This document shows, piece after piece, positions 1-5,259 of a DNA stretch of 5,828 bases. The notes below the pieces were generated by a model. That model was not told the DNA's origin, ran no database searches, and saw only the letters and a program-made list of their open reading frames with translations. Made by a program: the position numbers and the translations under genes. The stretch comes from Candidatus Babelota bacterium (lineage in GTDB: Bacteria; Babelota; Babeliae; Babelales; JAUPTZ01): the NCBI GenBank assembly GCA_030917105.1, contig JAUPVI010000067.1:1-5828 (forward strand), given 5' to 3'. How positions within the stretch are numbered: position 1 is the first letter of the stretch; every line of letters starts with the position of its first letter.

Positions 1-1171
1 CGCCAAGCGGCCACTGTGCGCAAATAATAAGTACCACAATGTCTACGATCACTTCTGCGCCACGAATGAGTGCTGCGCGCCCCACCGTGTTGCTATGAAG
101 ACTTAAGAGTTCATATGGCATGCATAGATAATCGGCAACCATAAGAAGACAGAACCCGCCAAATATTACCTTTGTATGTATTGGCCACGGTATTGCCAAT
201 GCTGCCCCGATGATACTGAGTGTTGCTATTAAGATGGCACTTGCTTGTGCAGCAACTGATTGGATAGTGGCAAATATTTCTTGCCGCCTTTCGCCACTTG
301 AGGCCTGATTCGTTGCGATCTGGCTAAACAATGCATTAAGTGGAAAGCCGATACTGCTTTTGATGACCGATCGTACCGCGCTGGCTACTTCGCTGGTTAT
401 CTTTATGGCCCCTGCCATTGCCAACCCGTTGCGATAGGCAAAGAATGGTACGATGAAGTTTGCGGAGAAAAGATTGTGTGGCAGCTGGAGTGCAAGAAGC
501 GATCTTTGTAGCCCCCAGATGTCTTCCCATTGGGGTAAGGTTGCGGATTCGCTTGATTTCGGGATTTTTTTGAGTTTTATGAGTCCTGCCGTAATGAGGT
601 AGCTCAGCCCCAGGACGCTTGCGATTGCGTAGAGGACTACTATTGTCGTGCTGGTAAGATATTGGCCATTTAGTGCGGTAGCGGTCCATAAAATACCGAT
701 ATAGGCAAATGAAATAGCGGCTTCGTTTTTGGCGGTGCGTTGGCTGTTTGCCATGGCGTAAATAAGTGGGCGGCATGCAATGCGCAGCCCTTCGGTTAAG
801 GCGATGAGGCAACCAGCCCCGGCTAAAAGCTCTTGGTGTGTAAGTTGATAGATGGTGCAGCCAGTTGCTGTGGCAGCAAGGCTATGTTGTATGAGTTGCG
901 GCCCGATGAGGTGCCGCAGGATAAATTCACGCCGATTCACATTAATGCTGATAGCGTTGGTGTGTGGTACCAGTGCATTATTGCCTTCAAGGCAGGCAAG
1001 GTTGGCTGAAAGGTAGGCAAGCGAGAACACCGAGCCGACAAGGCCATATTCAGCCGCCGGCAGCATAAAATACAGTGCTGCCTGATGGAGGTATTTGCCT
1101 CCTTCAAATATCGTGGCGATGATGAAGTGGCGCCGAGAAAGTTGGCTGGCTGTTCGCGTTGTTGGGTTCAT
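1..1171 (-). CDS. Polytopic membrane protein, probable MOP-superfamily (Wzx/MATE-like) flippase, 3' end cut by window edge
   Basis: The frame is open on the minus strand from an ATG at 1171 to the window edge, giving 390 codons. An in-frame TGA lies 30 nt upstream with no ATG, GTG or TTG between, so this ATG is the first possible start. A purine-rich AAGAAGAG just before it is a weak ribosome site. I count about ten or eleven hydrophobic segments separated by short charged loops. The segment after the first helix (EYGLVGSVFSLAYL, near residues 40-55) and a later amphipathic one (AMAGAIKITSEVASAVRSVI) resemble Wzx-type polysaccharide flippases in the inner membrane. No catalytic motif is visible, so the family call rests on topology and these two stretches. 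Another multi-helix transporter is possible, and the substrate cannot be named. It is divergent from carD. Confidence 0.6.
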   Translation of the reverse strand, partial: MNPTTRTASQLSRRHFIIATIFEGGKYLHQAALYFMLPAAEYGLVGSVFSLAYLSANLACLEGNNALVPHTNAISINVNRREFILRHLIGPQLIQHSLAATATGCTIYQLTHQELLAGAGCLIALTEGLRIACRPLIYAMANSQRTAKNEAAISFAYIGILWTATALNGQYLTSTTIVVLYAIASVLGLSYLITAGLIKLKKIPKSSESATLPQWEDIWGLQRSLLALQLPHNLFSANFIVPFFAYRNGLAMAGAIKITSEVASAVRSVIKSSIGFPLNALFSQIATNQASSGERRQEIFATIQSVAAQASAILIATLSIIGAALAIPWPIHTKVIFGGFCLLMVADYLCMPYELLSLHSNTVGRAALIRGAEVIVDIVVLIICAQWPLG

Positions 1172-1307
1172 GCTCTTCTTGTTGTTAAATGAATTTACTC
1201 AGTATTATTCGCTATTTTTAATCTCTTTTCCAGAAATATTTTCATACGCTATTGGTAGCTGATACTCTTTTCGTATCCAATCGAAGGGTTGGCGGGGGAT
1301 CTACTTC

Positions 1308-1334
1308 AGGGCCTGCTCGTTAAGAGCGGGCCCT
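1308..1334. repeat. GC-rich inverted repeat (11-bp stem, 5-nt loop)
   Basis: Arms 1308-1318 (AGGGCCTGCTC) and 1324-1334 (GAGCGGGCCCT) pair across a GTTAA loop. There are ten Watson-Crick pairs and one G-U wobble when read as plus-strand RNA. It resembles the hairpin of an intrinsic terminator, but no clean T-tract follows on either strand and no convergent gene ends here. It lies just upstream of the carD promoter. Confidence 0.75.
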
Positions 1335-1353
1335 CTTGCTTCCTATAATCTTC

Positions 1354-1383
1354 TTGCTTGATTGGTCACTTTGCGTGTATATT
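1354..1383 (+). promoter_or_regulatory. Probable sigma70-type promoter of carD
   Basis: A TTGCTT -35-like box (1354-1359) and a TATATT -10-like box (1378-1383) are separated by 18 nt. Transcription would start near 1390 and leave a leader of about 40 nt before the carD ATG. An alternative is the perfect TATAAT at 1344-1349, but it has no recognisable -35 element at the right distance. Both assignments come from consensus matching only. Confidence 0.35.
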
Positions 1384-1417
1384 GAACGAGGATCGATTTG
1401 AGAGTTGCTGGTGTTTT

Positions 1418-1421
1418 GGAG
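1418..1421 (+). promoter_or_regulatory. Ribosome binding site fixing the carD start
   Basis: GGAG lies 7 nt before the ATG at 1429. It favours that ATG over an in-frame TTG at 1405, which has no comparable site and would add eight residues unlike the CarD N-terminus. Confidence 0.6.
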
Positions 1422-1428
1422 TTTTGGT

Positions 1429-1989
1429 ATGCGTTTTAAAGTCAATGAGAGAGTTGTTTATCCTGCTCACGGTGTGGCAGTTATCGAAGATGTCATAGAA
1501 AAACATGTCGGCGGTGCGCCAATGCAATTTTATAAGCTTTCTTTCTTGTATAAAGATATGACGGTGTTGATTCCGGTGAATAACACTGGCCAAACTGGCG
1601 TTCGAACGCTTAATATGCCCCAATCTATTGATGAAGCGCTTACTGCCTATTCGGCTGCGGTTCTGCAGCAACGCTTCGAAGACCTTGAGGTAAGCCCAAC
1701 GGTCTGGAGTAAGCGACAAAAAGATTATCAAACGCGCCTACAGGCCGGTGATTTCGTCGGTATTTTGGCGATTTATCAAGAACTCATGTACATTGGGCAG
1801 CACAAAGAACTTTCTTTTGGCGAAAAGTCTCTCCAGCAAGCAACAGAGGAGCTTTTGGCCCAGGAGATTATGGTGGTGAAAGACCTTGATCGGTCTGCGG
1901 CCCTTGAGTTGGTTCGCGCACCATTTAAGCAGTTCATTGTTAGTTACGCCTCATCAGGGCAGCATGGCTCAACCAATTCTCTTATCTAA
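1429..1989 (+). CDS. carD: CarD-family transcriptional regulator (RNA polymerase-binding)
   Basis: The 186-residue product matches the CarD/CdnL family, which binds the RNA polymerase beta subunit and stabilises the open promoter complex. Residues 1-65 form the Tudor-like polymerase-interacting domain. It begins FKVNERVVYPAHGVAVIEDV and continues with FYKL, DMTVLIPV and GVR, all typical of the family. Residues 66 to about 170 are the helical DNA-contacting domain. W93 in WSKR aligns with the tryptophan that wedges at the upstream edge of the -10 element in mycobacterial CarD (WSRR), and SFGEK (129-133) matches the family's LS.GEK turn. The polar tail ending SGQHGSTNSLI goes past the usual end and is encoded where miaA overlaps. 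The start is the ATG with a GGAG site. The gene is the first of a carD-miaA unit. Confidence 0.93.
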   Translation: MRFKVNERVVYPAHGVAVIEDVIEKHVGGAPMQFYKLSFLYKDMTVLIPVNNTGQTGVRTLNMPQSIDEALTAYSAAVLQQRFEDLEVSPTVWSKRQKDYQTRLQAGDFVGILAIYQELMYIGQHKELSFGEKSLQQATEELLAQEIMVVKDLDRSAALELVRAPFKQFIVSYASSGQHGSTNSLI

Positions 1990-2884
1990 GGTTTATATTA
2001 TTGCTGGGCCAACGGCGTCCGGCAAGTCTGCCTATGCGATCGATCTTGCGCGCCAGCTTGGCGGTGAGGTTGTTAATGCCGATTCTGCGCAGATGTACAC
2101 TCGGGTCTCTATTGGTACGGCAAAGCCGCTGGATTGGGCAACGCACGAGATAAAGCATCACCTTTTCGATATTTGTGACCAACCAGTAGACTTTGATGTG
2201 ACGCAGTACCGCGAGAGGATTTTAGCTGTTGTTGCCGACATTAATGCTCGCGGCAAGGTGCCCATTTTGGTTGGCGGGTCTCTTTTTTATATAAAATCAT
2301 TGTTTTTTCCACCACATCAGGCTCATGGCCGGTCTGATAACGCAGCTTCTTCGGTTCCAGAATCCGTGCGATTGTTATCAAGTGCCGAGCAGTGGAGCCA
2401 TTTGCGCGAAGTCGACCCTGCTCGTGCAGCTCAAGTTCATATGCATGATACCTATCGAGTTATGCGTGCATTGGCTCTTTGGTATGAAAACGGCGTCAAG
2501 CCGTCACTCTTGGTGCCGACATATAAGCCTCCATTTTTAGCTAACATTGTTTTTCTATCTCCACCCAGTGATGTTCTGTACGACCGCATTAACCAGCGAA
2601 CTGAGCAAATGGTTTATCGTGATGGCTGGATCGAAGAGGTCCGCGGCTTGATGGGCGACGCCGCATGGCGACATCTCGTGGAAACGAAAGGCTTCATTGG
2701 CTACCGTGAACTTGCTGCCTGGATTGAGGCGGGGGGGGCGGCTGATCAGTTGCCGATAGTTGTTGCGTATATTCAGCAAGAAACACGCAACTATGCCAAG
2801 CGACAACGAACTTTTTGGCGCAGCTTTGTGCGGCAGCTAGAAGAGGTTGGTGGGTGCGAGATTAAAGAAATTGATTCTGCGTAA
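1964..2884 (+). CDS. miaA: tRNA (adenosine(37)-N6)-dimethylallyltransferase
   Basis: This 306-residue cytoplasmic enzyme transfers a dimethylallyl group from DMAPP to N6 of A37 in tRNAs reading U-starting codons. Family signatures appear in order: the P-loop GPTASGKS (15-22), DSAQMY (40-45), IGTAKP (50-55), HHLFDI (65-70), ILVGG (101-105), HDTYRVMRAL in the middle, GFIGYRE (243-249) and TRNYAKRQ (274-281). Length is normal. Two departures are visible. The usual GGTGLY reads GGSLFY (104-109), and the next segment is serine-rich and poorly matched. The chosen ATG sits inside carD, 26 nt before its stop, with AGGG four nt upstream. A TTG start at 1886 would add 26 residues lying over carD and is unlikely. 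A run of eight G (2731-2738) encodes part of residues 256-259. Confidence 0.95.
   Translation: MAQPILLSKVYIIAGPTASGKSAYAIDLARQLGGEVVNADSAQMYTRVSIGTAKPLDWATHEIKHHLFDICDQPVDFDVTQYRERILAVVADINARGKVPILVGGSLFYIKSLFFPPHQAHGRSDNAASSVPESVRLLSSAEQWSHLREVDPARAAQVHMHDTYRVMRALALWYENGVKPSLLVPTYKPPFLANIVFLSPPSDVLYDRINQRTEQMVYRDGWIEEVRGLMGDAAWRHLVETKGFIGYRELAAWIEAGGAADQLPIVVAYIQQETRNYAKRQRTFWRSFVRQLEEVGGCEIKEIDSA
2731..2738 (+). repeat. Homopolymer of eight G inside miaA
   Basis: Eight consecutive G residues span the Ala-Gly-Gly-Ala codons 256-259 of miaA. The reading frame stays open through it, and the conserved TRNYAKRQ motif follows in frame. The length as given is therefore the functional one. Such tracts are prone to slippage and sequencing error. 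Confidence 0.95.
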
Positions 2885-2903
2885 GCGAGAATTCTGCGAG
2901 CGA
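2874..2903. repeat. Imperfect tandem duplication spanning the miaA stop codon
   Basis: ATTCTGCG at 2874-2881 recurs at 2891-2898. Each copy is followed by AGCGA, at 2884-2888 and 2899-2903. The first copy has two extra bases (TA) that help form the miaA TAA stop. The second copy lies entirely in the gap and contains no stop. Confidence 0.7.
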
Positions 2904-2904
2904 C

Positions 2905-3159
2905 ATGGCATCCGATCTACCATCACCATATGCGATTACGGGGTTAGGTGCCAGTGTATTGGCTTTTGCAACGCCTCGTATAATTTTTTTACTTGCGATG
3001 AAAAAACCGGTGCGTTTTTATTGCGAACTCTTAAATGCTTTAGCCTATGGTTCGCATGACGAACTAAGGATTGTTGAGTTTCATCCAACGGTACTTCTCG
3101 GTTTCTTTTATGTGAAAAAAATTGATGCCGAACGCTTTCCTTGCGAAACAGCGACCTGA
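2905..3159 (+). CDS. Doubtful small hypothetical protein (84 residues)
   Basis: An ATG at 2905 opens an 84-codon frame ending in TGA at 3157-3159. The first ~31 residues contain a hydrophobic run (AITGLGASVLAFATPRIIFLL) that could be one membrane helix. The rest is mixed and resembles no family I know. An internal ATG at 2998 would give 53 residues beginning MKKPVRFY. Neither start has a convincing ribosome site. The frame follows miaA by 20 nt and ends about 35 nt before the -35 box of the ppiD promoter, so it fits the gap physically. A chance ORF, or remains of a decayed gene, is equally plausible. Confidence 0.22.
   Translation: MASDLPSPYAITGLGASVLAFATPRIIFLLAMKKPVRFYCELLNALAYGSHDELRIVEFHPTVLLGFFYVKKIDAERFPCETAT
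3044..3069 (+). other. Stem-loop of unknown role
   Basis: TGGTTCG (3048-3054) pairs with CGAACTA (3060-3066), including one G-U, over a CATGA loop. CCT (3044-3046) and AGG (3067-3069) extend the stem past a single bulged A. No T-run follows, so it is not a standard terminator. The loop and flanks do not complete a tRNA. It lies inside the doubtful small ORF. Confidence 0.35.
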
Positions 3160-3179
3160 GCTCTTTTCTATTTGAAGTC

Positions 3180-3209
3180 GGGCTATAGATTGGTTGCAAA
3201 AAGTAGCCC
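3180..3209. repeat. Dyad GGGCTA-N18-TAGCCC around the ppiD -35 box
   Basis: Perfect 6-bp inverted arms at 3180-3185 and 3204-3209 enclose 18 nt centred on the TTGCAA -35 element. This placement suits a repressor or activator operator, but the arms are short and chance is possible. Confidence 0.4.
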
Positions 3210-3222
3210 CCTCCTCTAGAAT
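3194..3222 (+). promoter_or_regulatory. Sigma70-type promoter of ppiD (possibly also recA)
   Basis: TTGCAA (3194-3199) and TAGAAT (3217-3222) are separated by exactly 17 nt, each close to the TTGACA and TATAAT consensus. Transcription would start near 3229, about 35 nt before the ppiD GTG. This is the best promoter match I found in the window. Confidence 0.6.
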
Positions 3223-3253
3223 GCTCCCTCATCTTTGTAAAAAAGTTTGTATT

Positions 3254-3258
3254 GGAGG
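3254..3258 (+). promoter_or_regulatory. Ribosome binding site fixing the ppiD GTG start
   Basis: GGAGG lies 5 nt before GTG at 3264. The longest frame would begin at a TTG at 3252, but that codon overlaps this site and has no ribosome site of its own. Confidence 0.8.
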
Positions 3259-3263
3259 ATGTC

Positions 3264-5222
3264 GTGAGTTATCTTTTTCGTAAGAATCTAAGTAAATGGA
3301 AGATTGTTTTGTGGCCGATAGCGATATCAATTGCGGCATCGTCGCTGACCATGATTAGTCGTTCAAATCAAGTAGCAACTGTTTTGCGTGTAAATGGGGA
3401 GTCTGTTTCGTACCGTACATTTAATGCTCGCGTTCGAGACTTTCAGGAACAAATCAATATTCGTCGCAGTGAGGCCCGCTCTCGTGGTATCCCTGCTGAT
3501 TTCTATTTACAACTTTTTGGTCTTACTGACCCTACACAGGCGGCCATTGATGCCCTCATATATGAAGCCATTATTGCCAGTACGCTAAAACCACTGTCTG
3601 TTAGTCTTCATGAAGAGGTTGTTAGTAAAGAAATCCTCAAAACATTGCCGGCTGATTTTCTTGATGCATCTGGCAACGTTGATATGCAAACATACCGTCG
3701 CTTTATGCAAATGCGCCACATGCACGTAGTTGATTTTGAGGATCGCAAAGAAGAGGAAATGCAGCGCGATCTCTTTGATCGTTTTGTTGGTGATGCGGCG
3801 TATGTGTCACACAAAGAGCGTCGCCAGTCTTTAGAGGAAAATTTGGTCAAAAAATCCTTTAATGTTGCTAAGGTTGAAATGTCTCACGTGCGTAAAAACG
3901 TATCTCGTGAGGAAACGAGCAATGCCGAGCTGGAATCATTTTATGAAAGCAGCAAGGAGCAGTATCGCGTTCCGGAAAAAAGAACGTTTGCATATTGGGT
4001 TGTTTCCCCAAGCGTTGCCGAACATAAAGTAACGGTTGCTAATGAAGCAGTCGAAAGTTTTTATGAAAAAAATAAAAACACGCTTTATCGTGTTGCGCCA
4101 CGCGTAAAAGTACGCCACATCCTCATCCCTGCGGATATTGACGGTGCGCGTAAACTTGCGGATGACTTGCATGCGCAAATTACGAGAGATCCATCGATTT
4201 TTGAAAAATTAGCGGAAGAGTATTCGGCAGACAAAGAAACAGCTCGTGTTGGGGGCGTTCGTGACTTTTTCTCTCGCGGGACCTACGACAAAGCATTTGA
4301 ACAGGCAGCATTCCGCCTAAAGCAAGCACAAGAGTTGGCGCCGGTGACTAAAGTTGATGCTGGTTTTGAAATTATTCAACTCCTTGAGCGTATTCCTGCA
4401 AGTGAAAAGTCGCTCTCCGAGGTTCGAGGCGAAATTGAAAAGACAGTGCGCGCTAAAAAAGCAGCCGACTGGACTCGCATCCATATGGAAAAAATCAAAA
4501 AAGATGCGGCAAATAGCCAAGAAGCCATTATTGAAATTACGAACGCAGCCGAGTCTCATAAGGAGCTTGCGAGTGTAGAGGAATCAAAAGCGAATACCCA
4601 CACTCTTGAGGGCCAAATCGTAAAGAATGGTTTTACCTTGTATGCAGTTGATAGCTATAGTTTCTTTACCCATAATGACTCCTATGTGCTTGTGCAGCTT
4701 AAAGGCAAAGAAGGCTCGTATATTAAACCGTATAAGGAAGTAGCAAAAGCAGTGGAGGCAGATCTTATCTCTTCTAAGGCAGTTTCCCGCGTGCGCGAAA
4801 TCGCTACTGCTATGACAGCGAGCATCCGCGATGGCGCTTCTCTTAAAGAAGCAAGTAAGGAATATGACGCTTCTTATTCTACTTCAGGCTATCTAAGCTT
4901 GGCCGGTGGGGACAAGGATGACTTCAAGGCGGCTCCCGGTCTCTTAAAGAAGGCATTTTCCTTGACCAATTCGCAACAGGTGGTCTTGCATTTTGCCGGA
5001 AACGATGCATACTTAGTGACGCTACGCGGTATTGACGAAGAAAGTGCTAAAGATGTTGAAGCATCTGCGGCCCAATCGAGTCCTGCCGATGAGCAGTTAA
5101 GTGAAGAATCGTCGGTGTTGTCGCAAGCTTTTGTCTCCTCCTTGTTGCGCAATGCCCATGTAGAATTTAACCAAAAACAACTTTCGCAAGGGCAACAAGA
5201 CCCGATTCCGTATGAAATCTAA
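3264..5222 (+). CDS. ppiD: PpiD-like membrane-anchored periplasmic parvulin chaperone (SurA/PpiD family)
   Basis: The 652-residue product has PpiD architecture. A short basic N-terminus is followed by one uncleaved membrane helix (about residues 14-31) and a SurA-type helical chaperone region from about 40 to 230. Two FYE-containing repeats (ESFYE at 224-228 and 264-268) precede a single parvulin domain at about 280-375. A long C-terminal part again resembles PpiD, including hydrophobic strands and SQAFVSSLLRNAHVEF near the end. PpiD sits at the SecYEG exit and helps newly exported proteins fold. In the parvulin domain H285 (VRHIL), YSAD, GGVRDFFSRG and AF..AAFRL are present. The second usual histidine (GFHII) is E369 in GFEIIQL, so isomerase activity is doubtful. 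E. coli PpiD also lacks that histidine as I recall it. I see no cysteine in the protein. It is the first gene of a probable ppiD-recA unit. Confidence 0.87.
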   Translation: MSYLFRKNLSKWKIVLWPIAISIAASSLTMISRSNQVATVLRVNGESVSYRTFNARVRDFQEQINIRRSEARSRGIPADFYLQLFGLTDPTQAAIDALIYEAIIASTLKPLSVSLHEEVVSKEILKTLPADFLDASGNVDMQTYRRFMQMRHMHVVDFEDRKEEEMQRDLFDRFVGDAAYVSHKERRQSLEENLVKKSFNVAKVEMSHVRKNVSREETSNAELESFYESSKEQYRVPEKRTFAYWVVSPSVAEHKVTVANEAVESFYEKNKNTLYRVAPRVKVRHILIPADIDGARKLADDLHAQITRDPSIFEKLAEEYSADKETARVGGVRDFFSRGTYDKAFEQAAFRLKQAQELAPVTKVDAGFEIIQLLERIPASEKSLSEVRGEIEKTVRAKKAADWTRIHMEKIKKDAANSQEAIIEITNAAESHKELASVEESKANTHTLEGQIVKNGFTLYAVDSYSFFTHNDSYVLVQLKGKEGSYIKPYKEVAKAVEADLISSKAVSRVREIATAMTASIRDGASLKEASKEYDASYSTSGYLSLAGGDKDDFKAAPGLLKKAFSLTNSQQVVLHFAGNDAYLVTLRGIDEESAKDVEASAAQSSPADEQLSEESSVLSQAFVSSLLRNAHVEFNQKQLSQGQQDPIPYEI

Positions 5223-5250
5223 CTGCAACTATGACGTTTAACTGCAACTA
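5220..5250. repeat. Perfect 12-bp tandem repeat between ppiD and recA
   Basis: TAACTGCAACTA occurs at 5220-5231 and again at 5239-5250, offset by 19 bp with a 7-bp spacer (TGACGTT). The first copy supplies the ppiD stop codon. The second copy ends at the first base of the recA ribosome site. Confidence 0.95.
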
Positions 5251-5254
5251 AGGA
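5250..5254 (+). promoter_or_regulatory. Ribosome binding site of recA
   Basis: AAGGA lies 5 nt before the ATG at 5260. Another ATG at 5255 is too close to the site and opens only a five-codon frame, so 5260 is the start. Confidence 0.75.
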
Positions 5255-5259
5255 ATGAT

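Larger units (their letters stand above)
1172..1428. other. Divergent intergenic region between the flippase-like gene and carD
   Basis: This 257-nt stretch separates two divergently transcribed genes and must hold the promoters for both. The half next to the membrane-protein gene is AT-rich, but I found no minus-strand -35/-10 pair with good spacing. The half next to carD holds a GC-rich hairpin (1308-1334), an isolated TATAAT (1344-1349) without a good -35 box, an 8-bp direct repeat TCTTGCTT (1334-1341 and 1352-1359), and the promoter listed separately. A short inverted repeat GATAC/GTATC (1261-1265 and 1273-1277) is too small to interpret. Confidence 0.7.
2885..3263. other. 379-nt gap between miaA and ppiD
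   Basis: No confident gene was found here. The stretch has a low-confidence 84-codon ORF, a TATAAT (2979-2984) followed by seven T but without a good -35, a stem-loop at 3044-3069, and the ppiD promoter with its dyad. I saw no tRNA cloverleaf and no canonical intrinsic terminator after miaA. The minus-strand frame 2936-3232 has composition unlike a normal protein and covers the ppiD promoter, so I do not call it. Confidence 0.6.

Noticed and set aside
336..812. 158-codon minus-strand frame
   Set aside because: It overlaps the flippase-like gene in another frame. Its product is rich in Arg, His and Pro without domains, as expected of a shadow.
1366..1731. 121-codon minus-strand frame antisense to carD
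   Set aside because: It is fully explained by overlap with the clear CarD coding sequence and has no recognisable product.
2966..2984. Promoter at TATAAT (2979-2984) in the gap
   Set aside because: The nearest TTGCAA is 7 nt away and TTGGCT is 14 nt away, so no properly spaced -35 exists.
2951..2990. Intrinsic terminator after miaA ending in T7
   Set aside because: Only a 4-bp GCCA/TGGC stem is available, and it is not adjacent to the T-run.
3048..3066. tRNA T-arm-like GTTCG hairpin
   Set aside because: No acceptor, D or anticodon arms can be built around it.
2936..3232. 98-codon minus-strand frame in the miaA-ppiD gap
   Set aside because: It covers the ppiD promoter, its product is low-quality and basic, and no ribosome site or family match was seen.
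5142..5166. Possible recA promoter inside ppiD (TTGTTG and TAGAAT)
   Set aside because: The spacing is only 13 nt, too short for a sigma70 promoter.
5231..5251. Six-codon frame (MTFNCN) ending at the recA ribosome site, as a leader peptide
   Set aside because: It arises from the tandem repeat and has no ribosome site or attenuator structure.
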